64,000 nucleotides of DNA from Lachnospiraceae bacterium (GCA_016286555.1 JAEETA010000010.1:1-64000); one strand, 5' to 3'; positions 43,603 to 53,312 are shown, numbered from the stretch's first letter. Made by a program: numbers and translations. Notes: generated by a model from the letters alone, not told the origin.

Positions 43603-45120
43603 TCATTCAAGGTCAGGCAAAATCTTCTCGTAGGTACTCTCATACGCGTGATCATGGGAGCTTTCCTTCTGGTTCTGGAGCACCGCCCGCTTGGAACTGT
43701 CGATGGGCATCACGGTACCGGCACCGCCCACGCATCCACCGGGACAAGCCATGCCCTCCAGCAGATAACCGTTGTACTTTCCGGCCTTGGCCAGCGCCAG
43801 CATCTTTCTGCAGGCATCCAGGCCCTCCGCACGTTCGATCTTCACCTCACGCTCCGGGTATTTTTCCTTGATGACATTGGCCACGGCACCTGCCACACCA
43901 CCGCCCACGGCGAAGGCTCTTCCGTCTCCGCTGGCGCCGTGCATGGTATTGTGGGGCTCCAGAGAGGCGAAATCCACTTCCTTAGCCTCGAACATGCCCA
44001 TGGTCTCCTCGAATGTCAGGACAAAGTCGATCTCCGTACGGATGGAAGTCCGCATGGCTTCCAGTTTTTTTGCAGCGCAGGGACCGATGAAGGCGACCTT
44101 GCAGCCGGGATGCTCCTTTTTCAGCAGTCTTCCGGTAAGCACCATTGGCGTCAGTGCCATGGAGATGCAGCCTGCCTGCTCCGGGAAGTCCTTTTTCGCC
44201 ATAACGGACCATGCGGGACAGCAGGAAGTTCCCATGAAGGGAAGTTTTTCCGGCACCTCGTTTACGAAGTCCTCCGCCTCCTGGAGAGTGCAAAGATCGG
44301 CACCGATGGCCACCTCCACCGCATCCTCAAAGCCCAGAGCCTTAAAGGCGGAACGCATTTTATCCAGAGGCAGATCTGCGCCGAACTGGCCCACAATGGC
44401 AGGAGCAATGGCGGCGTAGACAGGGGTATCGGACTTGATGGCCTGGATGCACTGGAAGATCTGCGCCTTGTCGGCGATGGCGCCGAAGGGACAGTTGGCA
44501 AGACACATACCGCAGCTGACGCATCTCTCCTGATCGATCTCCGCACGGCCGTACTCGTCGGAACCGATGGCATGCATGCCGCAGGACTCGGCACAGGGAC
44601 GCTTCTGCTGAATGATGGCGTTGTAAGGACATACGGAAACACATTTTCCGCATTTGATGCATTTTTCCTCATCGATGACGGATTTGCCGTGGACAAAGGA
44701 AATGGCGTCTCTGGGGCAAACCTCGCTGCAGGGATGCGCCAGGCACCCCTGGCAATGATCCGTCACGGTGACCAGATTCTCCGGGCAGGCGTGACAGGCG
44801 AATTTGATGATGTTGATGAGGGGCGGCTGGTAGTATTTTTCCGGTTTCACGCACTCCTGCGCTCCCTGGGTGACGGGGGCGTGCTCGGAGGCGGAACGGA
44901 AATTCAGGCCCATGGCCAGTCGCATCCGCTCGCGGACGATGGCCCGCTCCAGGAACACGTTGTCGTTGTAAAGGGAAATCTCACCGGGGACGATGCGGTA
45001 GGGGATCTTCTCCATTTCGGACAGATCTCCCTCCTCGTAGTTGTAGGAAAGTCTGGCGACCTCTGTAAAGACGCTCTTTCGGATATCATTGATGGATGTG
45101 TGGATGCCTCGAATGCCCAT
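43603..45120 (-). CDS. Monomeric [FeFe]-hydrogenase, group B-like
   Basis: A 505-residue hydrogenase. The N-terminal half carries Cys-rich cluster motifs (HCQGCLAHPCSEVCP, CIKCGKCVSVCP, CVSCGMCLANCP). The H-cluster signatures are TSCCPAW (L1), GPCAAKKLEA (L2) and EGMACPGGCVGG (L3). The insert between the 4Fe-4S binding motifs and the TSCCPAW form place it with the ferredoxin-linked group B enzymes rather than classical CpI. It would evolve H2 from reduced ferredoxin in the cytosol. ATG 45120 follows GGAGGA; a TTG upstream is inside that site. No maturation genes (hydEFG) are nearby. A Rex-like site lies at its transcription start. Confidence 0.92.
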   Translation of the reverse strand: MGIRGIHTSINDIRKSVFTEVARLSYNYEEGDLSEMEKIPYRIVPGEISLYNDNVFLERAIVRERMRLAMGLNFRSASEHAPVTQGAQECVKPEKYYQPPLINIIKFACHACPENLVTVTDHCQGCLAHPCSEVCPRDAISFVHGKSVIDEEKCIKCGKCVSVCPYNAIIQQKRPCAESCGMHAIGSDEYGRAEIDQERCVSCGMCLANCPFGAIADKAQIFQCIQAIKSDTPVYAAIAPAIVGQFGADLPLDKMRSAFKALGFEDAVEVAIGADLCTLQEAEDFVNEVPEKLPFMGTSCCPAWSVMAKKDFPEQAGCISMALTPMVLTGRLLKKEHPGCKVAFIGPCAAKKLEAMRTSIRTEIDFVLTFEETMGMFEAKEVDFASLEPHNTMHGASGDGRAFAVGGGVAGAVANVIKEKYPEREVKIERAEGLDACRKMLALAKAGKYNGYLLEGMACPGGCVGGAGTVMPIDSSKRAVLQNQKESSHDHAYESTYEKILPDLE

Positions 45121-45196
45121 ATATTTCTCCTCCAAGCTGCTTATCAAACGCGATCTGCCGCTTCCTTTTACGTTTGGTTCTCCTTGCGGAATAGTC

Positions 45197-45212
45197 TGTT
45201 AAATAATTAACA
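45197..45212. promoter_or_regulatory. Rex-type operator at the hydrogenase start site
   Basis: TGTTAA-ATAA-TTAACA is a perfect inverted repeat matching the core of the Rex consensus TTGTTAANNNNTTAACAA; only the outermost bases differ. It lies immediately downstream of the hydrogenase -10 (45227-45222), covering the predicted start, a classic repressor position. Rex releases DNA at high NADH, which would induce hydrogen production. Confidence 0.72.
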
Positions 45213-45221
45213 TGTACTTTT

Positions 45222-45250
45222 ACTGTAGCGTAAACGAGATTCTTTTTCAA
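45222..45250 (-). promoter_or_regulatory. Sigma-A promoter of the hydrogenase gene
   Basis: Minus strand: TTGAAA (45250-45245), 17-base spacer, TACAGT (45227-45222). The leader to ATG 45120 is about 95 bases. Confidence 0.72.
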
Positions 45251-45269
45251 GAGGATATAAACCAATTAT

Positions 45270-45298
45270 TTGCATTCAGCCGTTCCCTACTCTATAAT
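45270..45298 (+). promoter_or_regulatory. Sigma-A promoter of the giant activase gene
   Basis: TTGCAT (45270-45275), 17-base spacer, TATAAT (45293-45298). It is divergent from the hydrogenase promoter, with -35 elements only about 20 bases apart. Confidence 0.75.
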
Positions 45299-45396
45299 AT
45301 ATTGGGTTTTTGCGTAAGGAGCTGTTTCCACTTCCGGAAAAACCCTAGAATTTACGGCCCTTTTCGGCCGATGGAAAGAAAGAGTCTTTGATTTTT

Positions 45397-48300
45397 ATGC
45401 AAAACAACAGTAACAAACTGAATACCGCCACACTGGGCATCGATATCGGCTCCACCACCGTCAAAGTAGCGCTGCTGGACGAAGATCACAAAATCCTCTT
45501 TGCCGATTACAGACGGCACTATGCCAATATCCGGGAGACCCTCTCCGCGCTGCTGCAGGATGCCTATGCGCAGCTGGGAGATATGAATCTGCATCCCATG
45601 ATCACCGGTTCCGGCGGTCTCACCCTGGCCAATCACCTGGGGGTTCCTTTCACCCAGGAAGTCATCGCCGTTGCCACTTCCCTGCAGGAACTGGCACCGA
45701 AGACGGACGTTGCCATCGAGCTGGGCGGCGAGGATGCAAAGATCATCTATTTTGAAGACGGCAATGTGGAACAGCGTATGAACGGCATCTGCGCCGGCGG
45801 TACCGGTTCCTTCATCGACCAGATGGCAAGCCTCTTGCAGACGGATGCAGCCGGCTTAAACGAGTATGCGAAGGAGTACAAATCCCTCTATACCATCGCT
45901 GCCCGCTGCGGCGTGTTCGCCAAGACCGACATTCAGCCCCTGATCAACGAGGGCGCTACCAAGGAGGACCTGGCCGCTTCCATTTTCCAGGCCGTGGTAA
46001 ACCAGACCATTTCCGGACTCGCCTGCGGCAAGCCCATCCGGGGACATGTAGCCTTCCTGGGCGGCCCCTTACACTTCCTGGATCAGCTGAAAGAGGCATT
46101 TATCCGCACCCTGAAGCTGGATGAGGAACATATCATCGACACCGACAATTCCCACCTCTTTGCAGCCATCGGCTCTGCCCTGAACGCAAAAGAGGATGTA
46201 TCAGTCACCCTGTCCGAAATGACGGCGAAGCTCTCCTCCGACATCAAAATGGAGTTTGAAGTGGAGCGTATGGAGCCTCTCTTTGCGGACAAGGCTGCTT
46301 TTGATGCATTCGAAGCCCGCCATGCGAAACATATGGTGGAAAAAGGTGACCTTTCGAAGGTCACCGGCAATGTATTCCTGGGGATCGACGCAGGATCCAC
46401 CACCACCAAGATCGCACTGGTGGATGAGGCGGGACGCCTGGTCTACTCCTTCTACTCCGGCAACGACGGAAGTCCCATGAAGACAGCTATCCGTGCCATG
46501 GGCGAGATCAAGGAGCGACTGCCAGAAGGGGCAAAGATCGTCCGCTCCTGCTCCACCGGTTACGGCGAAGCCCTGATGAAAGCAGCATTCCTGCTGGACG
46601 ACGGCGAAGTGGAGACCGTGGCCCACTACTATGCCGCGGCCTTCTTTAACCCTGATGTGGACTGCATCCTGGATATCGGCGGTCAGGACATGAAATGCAT
46701 CAAGATCAAGGACCAGACCGTGGATTCCGTGCAGCTGAACGAGGCCTGCTCCTCCGGCTGCGGCTCCTTCATCGAGACCTTTGCCAAATCCCTGAATTAC
46801 TCCGTGGAGGATTTTGCCTCCGAGGCCCTTTTTGCGGAGCATCCCATCGACCTGGGTACCCGCTGTACCGTGTTCATGAACTCCAAGGTAAAACAGGCCC
46901 AGAAGGAAGGCGCCAGCGTCGCTGACATCTCCGCAGGTCTGGCTTACTCCGTTATCAAAAACGCCCTGTTTAAGGTCATCAAGGTTTCCGACGCTTCCGA
47001 ACTGGGTCGGAACATCGTGGTTCAGGGCGGTACCTTCTACAACAATGCTGTGCTCCGCGCCTTTGAGAAGATCGCAGGCTGCGAAGCCATCCGTCCCGAC
47101 ATTGCCGGCATCATGGGTGCCTTCGGCGCAGCTCTCATCGCAAGGGAGCGCTATACTGACGATTATGTCACTTCCATGCTGGAGCTGGACGATATCCTGA
47201 ACCTGCAGTACGAGACCAGCATGGCGAAGTGCAAGGGCTGTACCAATGCCTGCCGCCTCACCATCAACCGTTTCTCCGGCGGTCGCCAGTACATCTCCGG
47301 CAACCGCTGCGAGCGCGGCATCGGCGGCGTGAAAAATGCCACCGGCGTACCCAACCTCTTTGAGTACAAGCTCCACAGGATCTTTGATTACGAGAGCCTT
47401 CCCCTGGAGCAGGCTCCCAGAGGTGTGGTGGGTATTCCCAGAGTGCTGAACCTCTACGAGGATTTCCCCTTCTGGGCCGTATTTTTCAAAAAGCTGGGCT
47501 TCCGCGTGATCCTCTCTCCCATCTCCAACCGCAAGATCTACGAGCTGGGACTGGAATCCATTCCTTCGGAGTCCGAGTGTTATCCCGCAAAGCTGGCTCA
47601 CGGTCATGTGACCTGGCTTATCAAGCAGAACGTTCCCTTCATCTTCTATCCTGCCCTTTTCTACGAGCGGGATGAAGTGGAAGGTGCCAACAACCACTAC
47701 AACTGCCCCATCGTCACCTCCTATTCCGAGAACATCAAGAACAATGTGGAGGAGATTGCGGCAGGAAAAGTGCGTTTTTCCAATCCCTTCATGTCCTTCC
47801 GTGACGAGGAGACCATCTCCTACGCCCTGATCAGAGCCTTCAGCGATATCCCCGAGGCGGAGATCCGTGAGGCGGTTCACGCCGGCTGGGAAGAACTGGC
47901 AGCCGCCAGAGAGGATATGCGTAAGAAGGGCGAGGAGACCCTGCGCTACCTGGAAGAGACCGGAAAGCACGGCATCGTCCTGGCCGGCCGCCCCTACCAT
48001 CTGGATCCCGAGATCAACCACGGTATCCCGGAGCTCATCACCTCCTATGATATCGCCGTTCTCACCGAGGACGCCGTCTCCCACCTGGGCGTACCGGACA
48101 GACCCCTCATCGTCTCCGACCAGTGGATGTACCACTCCCGCCTCTACGCGGCAGCCACCTACGTCCGCACCACGGAAAACCTGGATCTGATCCAGCTGAA
48201 CTCCTTCGGCTGCGGTCTGGACGCCGTCACCACGGATCAGGTCTGCGACATCCTCTCCGGCTCCGGCAAGATCTACACCTGCCTGAAGATCGATGAGGTA

Positions 48301-49653
48301 AACAACCTGGGCGCCGCAAGGATCCGTGTCCGTTCCCTGCTGGCCGCACTGAAAGTAAGAGAAAAGCTGGGAAAGCACGCAGATCCCCATCCCACCAATA
48401 TCACCAAGGTACAGTTCACCGAGGAGATGCGGGACAAATACACCATCCTCTGCCCCCAGATGTCGCCCATCCACTTCGACATTTTAGAGCCCGCCTTCAA
48501 TGCTCTGGGCTATCACTTCGAAGTGCTGCAAAACGACGACCGCCACGCAGTGGATGTGGGTCTGAAATATGTAAATAATGACGCGTGTTATCCTTCCCTC
48601 CTGGTAGTGGGACAGCTGATGCAGGCCCTTCTCACCGGAAAGTATGACCTGAACCGCACCGCTCTCATCATCACTCAGACCGGCGGCGGATGTCGTGCCA
48701 CCAACTACATCGGATTTATCCGCAGAGCACTGAAAAAAGCGGGCATGGAACAGATCCCCGTCATCTCCCTGAACCTGGGCGGTATCGAGGTCAATCCCGG
48801 CTTCGACATCAACATCGACATGCTGCTGCGGGCTGCCGTGGGCGTCACCTTCGGCGATATCTTCATGAAGTGTGTCTACCGCATGCGCCCTTACGAACTG
48901 GAAAAAGGTGCCACCGATGCCCTTCACGCAAAGTGGCTGAAGAAATGTCAGGACTTCTGCTGTCAGAAGCACATCAACCTGCTGACCTTCCGAAAGATGT
49001 GCCGTCAGATGGTGCGGGAGTTCGACGCCATTCCCATCGACGAAAAGCTTCGTAAGCCCAGAGTGGGCATCGTAGGCGAGATCCTGGTGAAGTTCTCTCC
49101 TGCCGGAAACAACCACCTGGTAGAGCTCCTGGAGCAGGAAGGTGCCGAAGCGGTTTGCCCCGATCTTATGGATTTCATGCTCTACTGTTTCTACAACCAG
49201 GTCTACAAAGCTGAACACCTGGGCATGAGCAAAAAGACCGCAAGGAACTCCAAGCTGGGCATCTGGGCCGTGGAGCACATTCTCCGTGGCGCAGCCGCAA
49301 AAGAGGAAGCAAGATCCAAGCATTTCGATCCGCCCACTTCCATCTACGACATCGTGAAGTTTGCGGAACCCATCGTCAGCATCGGTAACCAGACCGGCGA
49401 GGGATGGTTCCTGACGGGTGAGATGATCGAGCTGATCCATGACAATGTTCCCAACATCGTCTGCACCCAGCCCTTCGGCTGTCTGCCGAACCACGTGGTG
49501 GGCAAGGGCGTCATCAAGGCCATCCGCAAGGCGCACCCCGGTTCCAACATCGTGGCCATCGACTACGATCCCGGCGCCAGCGAGGTCAATCAGCTGAACC
49601 GTATCAAGCTGATGCTCAGCACCGCCCAGAAGAACCTGGCATCCGAAGCGTAA
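45397..49653 (+). CDS. Giant 2-hydroxyacyl-CoA dehydratase activase-like protein
   Basis: A 1,418-residue fusion. Two ASKHA ATPase modules of the BcrAD/BadF/HgdC type are visible: module 1 from about residue 10 ([28 protein letters not shown]) and module 2 from about 330 ([28 protein letters not shown]). Between them and the C-terminal half is a Cys cluster ([16 protein letters not shown]). The rest (about 660-1418) is a DUF2229/HgdB-like region with several conserved cysteines ([26 protein letters not shown]). Activases of this kind use ATP to push single electrons into double-cubane or dehydratase clusters. The true acceptor is unknown. ATG 45397 is preferred, but TTG 45388 is possible. It has its own promoter and terminator. 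Confidence 0.88.
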   Translation: MQNNSNKLNTATLGIDIGSTTVKVALLDEDHKILFADYRRHYANIRETLSALLQDAYAQLGDMNLHPMITGSGGLTLANHLGVPFTQEVIAVATSLQELAPKTDVAIELGGEDAKIIYFEDGNVEQRMNGICAGGTGSFIDQMASLLQTDAAGLNEYAKEYKSLYTIAARCGVFAKTDIQPLINEGATKEDLAASIFQAVVNQTISGLACGKPIRGHVAFLGGPLHFLDQLKEAFIRTLKLDEEHIIDTDNSHLFAAIGSALNAKEDVSVTLSEMTAKLSSDIKMEFEVERMEPLFADKAAFDAFEARHAKHMVEKGDLSKVTGNVFLGIDAGSTTTKIALVDEAGRLVYSFYSGNDGSPMKTAIRAMGEIKERLPEGAKIVRSCSTGYGEALMKAAFLLDDGEVETVAHYYAAAFFNPDVDCILDIGGQDMKCIKIKDQTVDSVQLNEACSSGCGSFIETFAKSLNYSVEDFASEALFAEHPIDLGTRCTVFMNSKVKQAQKEGASVADISAGLAYSVIKNALFKVIKVSDASELGRNIVVQGGTFYNNAVLRAFEKIAGCEAIRPDIAGIMGAFGAALIARERYTDDYVTSMLELDDILNLQYETSMAKCKGCTNACRLTINRFSGGRQYISGNRCERGIGGVKNATGVPNLFEYKLHRIFDYESLPLEQAPRGVVGIPRVLNLYEDFPFWAVFFKKLGFRVILSPISNRKIYELGLESIPSESECYPAKLAHGHVTWLIKQNVPFIFYPALFYERDEVEGANNHYNCPIVTSYSENIKNNVEEIAAGKVRFSNPFMSFRDEETISYALIRAFSDIPEAEIREAVHAGWEELAAAREDMRKKGEETLRYLEETGKHGIVLAGRPYHLDPEINHGIPELITSYDIAVLTEDAVSHLGVPDRPLIVSDQWMYHSRLYAAATYVRTTENLDLIQLNSFGCGLDAVTTDQVCDILSGSGKIYTCLKIDEVNNLGAARIRVRSLLAALKVREKLGKHADPHPTNITKVQFTEEMRDKYTILCPQMSPIHFDILEPAFNALGYHFEVLQNDDRHAVDVGLKYVNNDACYPSLLVVGQLMQALLTGKYDLNRTALIITQTGGGCRATNYIGFIRRALKKAGMEQIPVISLNLGGIEVNPGFDINIDMLLRAAVGVTFGDIFMKCVYRMRPYELEKGATDALHAKWLKKCQDFCCQKHINLLTFRKMCRQMVREFDAIPIDEKLRKPRVGIVGEILVKFSPAGNNHLVELLEQEGAEAVCPDLMDFMLYCFYNQVYKAEHLGMSKKTARNSKLGIWAVEHILRGAAAKEEARSKHFDPPTSIYDIVKFAEPIVSIGNQTGEGWFLTGEMIELIHDNVPNIVCTQPFGCLPNHVVGKGVIKAIRKAHPGSNIVAIDYDPGASEVNQLNRIKLMLSTAQKNLASEA

Positions 49654-49682
49654 AACAGATCATCGGACAAACAGATACACTA

Positions 49683-49724
49683 AATGCCCCCGTTTTCTCA
49701 GAACCTTGAAAAAGCGGGGGCATT
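49683..49724 (+). terminator. Terminator of the giant activase gene
   Basis: AATGCCCCCG and CGGGGGCATT form a long GC stem with a U-rich/A-rich inner pairing (TTTT/AAAA), followed by TGTCTT. The 3' arm lies within the next gene's promoter spacer. Confidence 0.8.
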
Positions 49725-49734
49725 GTCTTACAAT
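49706..49734 (+). promoter_or_regulatory. Promoter overlapping the terminator
   Basis: TTGAAA (49706-49711), 17-base spacer, TACAAT (49729-49734). The predicted leader is about 40 bases to ATG 49781. Confidence 0.65.
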
Positions 49735-49780
49735 AATGCATGTTGGTTTCTTATTTATCTTACTTGAAAGGGGAGAACAA

Positions 49781-50155
49781 ATGACAATCTTTTACAAGAA
49801 CTATCCTTACGCACCTGTGGCTTCCATCCTTTCCGGCCTGATCTACCTGGGCGGACTGCTGAGCGCCGTCTTCGGACTGCTGCTGGTCCTGCAGGTCACC
49901 AAGAGTCCCATCAAGATCGTACCCGGCCTCCTGCTGATCGGCCTTGCGGTATTTCTCTTCGCTTATGTGGGACGCACCGTGATCGATAAGGTAGCCGAGA
50001 AGGAAACCGAGAAAAACATCACCACCAAGCCCAGATGGGCAGCTGCCTATGTTTCCTCTCATCCCCAGGAATATGAGAAGATCGCACAGATCAATCCCGC
50101 TTTCGGCGAGAAGTACTTCATCAACGAGAACGGCAAGCTGGCTAAGAGGAAATAA
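49781..50155 (+). CDS. Small two-helix membrane protein of unknown function
   Basis: A 124-residue protein with two hydrophobic segments (about 13-38 and 43-65) and a basic, soluble C-terminal half (TTKPRWAAAYVSSHPQEYEKIAQ split over the tail, ending KLAKRK). ATG 49781 follows GGGGAG by 5 bases; an in-frame ATG at 49706 lies in the promoter. I do not recognise the family. It is a single-gene unit with its own promoter. Its stop is only 6 bases from the convergent TIR-TPR stop, so the two 3' ends must overlap as RNA. Confidence 0.78.
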   Translation: MTIFYKNYPYAPVASILSGLIYLGGLLSAVFGLLLVLQVTKSPIKIVPGLLLIGLAVFLFAYVGRTVIDKVAEKETEKNITTKPRWAAAYVSSHPQEYEKIAQINPAFGEKYFINENGKLAKRK

Positions 50156-50161
50156 TTAATT

Positions 50162-52270
50162 TCAGTTCTTTCCACTGCCTTTTTCATCAATTCCCATTTT
50201 CGTATACAGATAGGATCTGCGTCTGCACATCTCCAGGGTCCGGGGATGCTCCTCTCCCAGTGCAGCGCTCATCCCATCACAAAGGCCGTCAGCCATAGCC
50301 ATTGCCTGCTCATACTCTCCGGTTTCCGTATAAGCGCTAAGCAGATTTCCCTTGATCGCCAGTGCATCCGGATGTTTTTCTCCAAAGACAGCGGATGCCT
50401 TTTGGGAGGCCGGCTCCAAATATGCTATTGCTTTGCTGTAATCTCCCATTCTAAGGGCGGCAACACCCAGATTGGATCCAATGGCTATAAGCCCCGGGTA
50501 ATTCTCACCGTATCGTTTTTCCTGAAGGCCGTACAGCTCCCTGTTCAGCTCGATAGATGCAGCGTAATCTCCCATTTGCAGATAGCAGGCTGCCAGATAG
50601 ATCAACGTCATCTGGAAAGCAGCACTGTCCTCCGGAAGAATCTTTTTCTGGATCTCACATGCGGTATCAAGTCGCTTACATGCCTCCGGGAAATTCCCTT
50701 TGTTCATGTACGCATGACCGATGCTTGTAAGGACGAAAGAAACCTGCAAGCTGTCCGCTCCGTAGATTCTTTCCAGCTGTTTCAGGAGCACTTCTCCGGC
50801 CTCAATAGCCTTATCAAACTGCCCCATGCCTACATAACTGTAGGTGAGGAATGTACGGGCAGATGTGGTGATCCCGTCATCTTCTCCGAACACGGAGATC
50901 ATATGCCCGATCCCGTATTCCCCCAGTTCAATGGCTCTGGCATAATTTCCCATATGATTGCAGGAACGGATCAGCCCGGAAAGGGTATGCAGTGTTGCGG
51001 CATGATCGATCCCGTATTGTTCCAGATACCATTTATAGATTTCTTCCTGCAGCGCCAGCTCTTCCTGATATCGCAGAGTTGAGGCATAGCAATTCACAAG
51101 GTCTTCTTTCAGTTTCCAAACACGAGGATCGGAATGTCCGTATCGCTGTTCCGCATTTTGGCATGCTTTTTCCATGCACTCACGCCATTTATCCCGGTCC
51201 ATCTCTACACAGATCCCGAAACTGTAGATCTGACCAAGCATCTCGGAAGCTTCCGGAAGTCCGGCTTCCGCAGCACTCTCGATCAGTTCCAAAGCCCGCT
51301 CCGGATTTTTCTCCACATCGATCCCATCCAGGTAAGCCAGTCCCATCAGAAAATTGTGTTCCGGGTCGTCCTTTTTTTCCGTCCTTCCCTTGTCGGCGAT
51401 CATACTGAGGATCGTGTCATAAAATCTCTTTTCTCTTTGTCCCCTGATGCTGTCGGGGATTCGAACATACATCTCTTTCAGGAGGGATTCGTCCGTATCC
51501 TGCATTTTGACGGGGAGGATTTTTTTCCCCATACGGGTTGCTTCCGGATATTCCGTTTTTTGGACATAGTTTCCCTCTTCCGTCAGACTGGGAGTCACCA
51601 CCATGGTAAAGAGATCACTGGTTTCCATGGCCTTCCGAATGCTGTCCTCAAAGTTCTCCCCAGGCAGGAGAAACTCGTCATACCAGATGGCAATATCACG
51701 GCACATGGGATCATCATGGATGATCTTCATCAGCTCATTGGCATATTTGCGATCCTTCTTCCGATAGCTCATAAACACATAAGCATCAAAAGCCGCCCGG
51801 ATCCGCTCTGCCATTTCATCACTCAGCAAAAGCGCTCCCAGATATTTTTTCAATTTCTCTTCATAGCTGATGGCCGTCAGATCAACGGTAACCCGATCCA
51901 GATACTCGATTTTGTCAAAGACTTTTTCGTAATCGGCATCGATCTCCGGATCCACGGCGATGGGAAGAATGGGAATATGGTTTTTCAGTGCATAGGGAAG
52001 ATCTTCATCCCTGGCACGACCGGACTCGGACAGAAAGCGATGAGACACAGGAAAAACAAAAAGATTCATGGCGCTCATCTCTAATTCCCGATCCCCGTCA
52101 TAAGGCGCCGTCATATCCTCCGTGTAATAGATTGCGCAGTTCTGTGACTGAAAAATATCATCACAGATCAGATGAAAATACAGATCAAAATCCGCCGGAT
52201 GGCAGGTGAAATACACGCGCCTTTTCCCCCGTGGAGAAGTATTTCCTCTGGTTCGAACCTGAAATTCCAT
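50162..52270 (-). CDS. Double TIR-domain protein with Sel1 and TPR repeats
   Basis: About 702 residues, soluble. Residue numbers here count from the alternative ATG 52273. Residues 18-130 form a divergent TIR-like domain (KRRVYFTCHPADFDLYF, NLFVFPVSHRFL). Residues 162-258 are a clear TIR domain (DAYVFMSYRKKDRKYANEL, IWYDEFLLPGENFEDSI, TMVVTPSL), and Glu241 in YVQKTEYPEA fits the catalytic Glu of NAD-cleaving TIRs. Residues about 303-370 are Sel1-like repeats and about 370-690 are kinesin-light-chain-like TPRs. Such proteins act as sensors in signalling or anti-phage systems, but no partner gene is linked. ATG 52270 has AAAGGA 7 bases upstream. Confidence 0.85.
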   Translation of the reverse strand: MEFQVRTRGNTSPRGKRRVYFTCHPADFDLYFHLICDDIFQSQNCAIYYTEDMTAPYDGDRELEMSAMNLFVFPVSHRFLSESGRARDEDLPYALKNHIPILPIAVDPEIDADYEKVFDKIEYLDRVTVDLTAISYEEKLKKYLGALLLSDEMAERIRAAFDAYVFMSYRKKDRKYANELMKIIHDDPMCRDIAIWYDEFLLPGENFEDSIRKAMETSDLFTMVVTPSLTEEGNYVQKTEYPEATRMGKKILPVKMQDTDESLLKEMYVRIPDSIRGQREKRFYDTILSMIADKGRTEKKDDPEHNFLMGLAYLDGIDVEKNPERALELIESAAEAGLPEASEMLGQIYSFGICVEMDRDKWRECMEKACQNAEQRYGHSDPRVWKLKEDLVNCYASTLRYQEELALQEEIYKWYLEQYGIDHAATLHTLSGLIRSCNHMGNYARAIELGEYGIGHMISVFGEDDGITTSARTFLTYSYVGMGQFDKAIEAGEVLLKQLERIYGADSLQVSFVLTSIGHAYMNKGNFPEACKRLDTACEIQKKILPEDSAAFQMTLIYLAACYLQMGDYAASIELNRELYGLQEKRYGENYPGLIAIGSNLGVAALRMGDYSKAIAYLEPASQKASAVFGEKHPDALAIKGNLLSAYTETGEYEQAMAMADGLCDGMSAALGEEHPRTLEMCRRRSYLYTKMGIDEKGSGKN

Positions 52271-52357
52271 CATCGTATCCTTTCTGCAAACTCACTCACT
52301 GATGCGGTTTTATATTTCTCTCTGTTTTTTACTTTTCATCCCAATTTTTCTACCGGA

Positions 52358-52366
52358 ATTATAGCA
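52358..52366 (-). promoter_or_regulatory. Extended -10 promoter of the TIR-TPR gene
   Basis: Minus strand TG-C-TATAAT (52366-52358). The -35 at 17 bases is poor (TAATTA), so activity would rest on the extended -10. The leader is about 80 bases. Confidence 0.55.
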
Positions 52367-52511
52367 TAAATCAAGTCGATTAATTACAACTCGATTACTG
52401 ACCTAAGAATTCCGAACTTCGAACTCCATGTTCTTGCGTCTTTCCGATACATTTCAACAGTTTTTATAAAGTATTACAATGAACAAAGAATTAAAGAGAA
52501 AGGAAGCATAA

Positions 52512-52604
52512 ATGATCACTGCATTACTCATAGGTCCATCTCCTTTACTGCTTTGTCATTTTTTGTTGTGCTTTTTCCCGATGAATTCCGCCAGGGCCAG
52601 ATAA
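52512..52604 (+). CDS. Possible 30-residue hydrophobic small ORF
   Basis: ATG 52512 is preceded by AAAGGAAG with 7-base spacing, and by a promoter-like pair TTCAAC (52453-52458), 16 bases, TACAAT (52475-52480). The predicted peptide (MITALLIGPSPLLLC then HFLLCFFPMN) is hydrophobic with a short basic end, stopping at TAA 52602-52604. Its 3' half overlaps the end of the opposing Pr6Pr-like gene. It could be a small membrane peptide, or signals left over from a lost gene. No homologue is known to me. Confidence 0.25.
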   Translation: MITALLIGPSPLLLCHFLLCFFPMNSARAR

Positions 52605-53242
52605 CCGTACCCCACGCAGAGCAGGAAAATGAGCAATATCATAATCCACCAGGCGGTGCCCAGGAAAGGAAGCTTCTTCGAAAAGCCGAAGGCCCCTGCG
52701 GGACTGCCCCAGTTCAGGAAAAAGTAGGGATAGTTGATGCCGTCGGCAAATTGCCATCCCTGTACATATCCGATGCCCGCATAGATCGCATATAGGATCG
52801 GAGGGATAATGACATAGATGACATTTTTCCGGGGAATGGAATCGGAAACCGCCACCACGAAGAAGTCGATAACCGCTGCCAAGGGAACCACCACATGGGT
52901 CAGAACGTTCTGAATGGTCCATGCATAGGGACCCAGGAGGGGCGCCAGCATCACGCAGAACACCACGCCGGTAAGTGTGATGGACACCGTTCCTACGAAC
53001 TTCACCACCTGCCATACCCTGCTGACCTCTCTCCCCTTATGCATGAGGACAAAGCCGATGCAGCAAATGATGGCGATGGCGATATTGGACTGGGTTGTGA
53101 AATACATGAAGACCCTGGAGCCGCCCATGAAAGAATGTCTGCCCGCATAGGCGCTTAAGAAGGTTCCGATGATCGCGGAAAGGATCACCACGATCTTCAG
53201 AACGCTGCTGATCTCCTTCTGTTTTGTGGATATATGGTTCAT
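52556..53242 (-). CDS. Pr6Pr-like six-helix membrane protein
   Basis: A 228-residue integral membrane protein with six predicted helices (SVLKIVVILSAIIGTFLSAY, SNIAIAIICCIGFVLMH and others). FMYFTTQSNI after the first helix, LTHVVVPLAAVIDF and FLNWGS fit the Pr6Pr membrane protein family, whose function is unknown. ATG 53242 follows AGAGGT by 6 bases; an upstream in-frame start adds 17 atypical residues. A good promoter is upstream. The region is AT-rich compared with the rest of the window. Confidence 0.75.
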   Translation of the reverse strand: MNHISTKQKEISSVLKIVVILSAIIGTFLSAYAGRHSFMGGSRVFMYFTTQSNIAIAIICCIGFVLMHKGREVSRVWQVVKFVGTVSITLTGVVFCVMLAPLLGPYAWTIQNVLTHVVVPLAAVIDFFVVAVSDSIPRKNVIYVIIPPILYAIYAGIGYVQGWQFADGINYPYFFLNWGSPAGAFGFSKKLPFLGTAWWIMILLIFLLCVGYGYLALAEFIGKKHNKK

Positions 53243-53283
53243 TTGGATACCTCTCAAAAGACATTTGTATTTGATGCAAGATA

Positions 53284-53312
53284 TTTGTATCACATATTTA
53301 TATTGTTTGCAA
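53284..53312 (-). promoter_or_regulatory. Sigma-A promoter of the Pr6Pr-like gene
   Basis: Minus strand: TTGCAA (53312-53307), 17-base spacer, TACAAA (53289-53284) with a TG one base upstream. ATACAAAT occurs twice around and after the -10, a possible repressor half-site repeat. Confidence 0.7.

Noticed and set aside
43573-45210. Plus-strand 545-codon open frame
   Set aside because: Antisense to the hydrogenase; it would also cross the hydrogenase promoter and Rex-like site.
46201-48474. Minus-strand 757-codon open frame
   Set aside because: Antisense to the activase gene, with no ribosome site or family match. The GC-rich third positions of the true gene suppress stops on the other strand.
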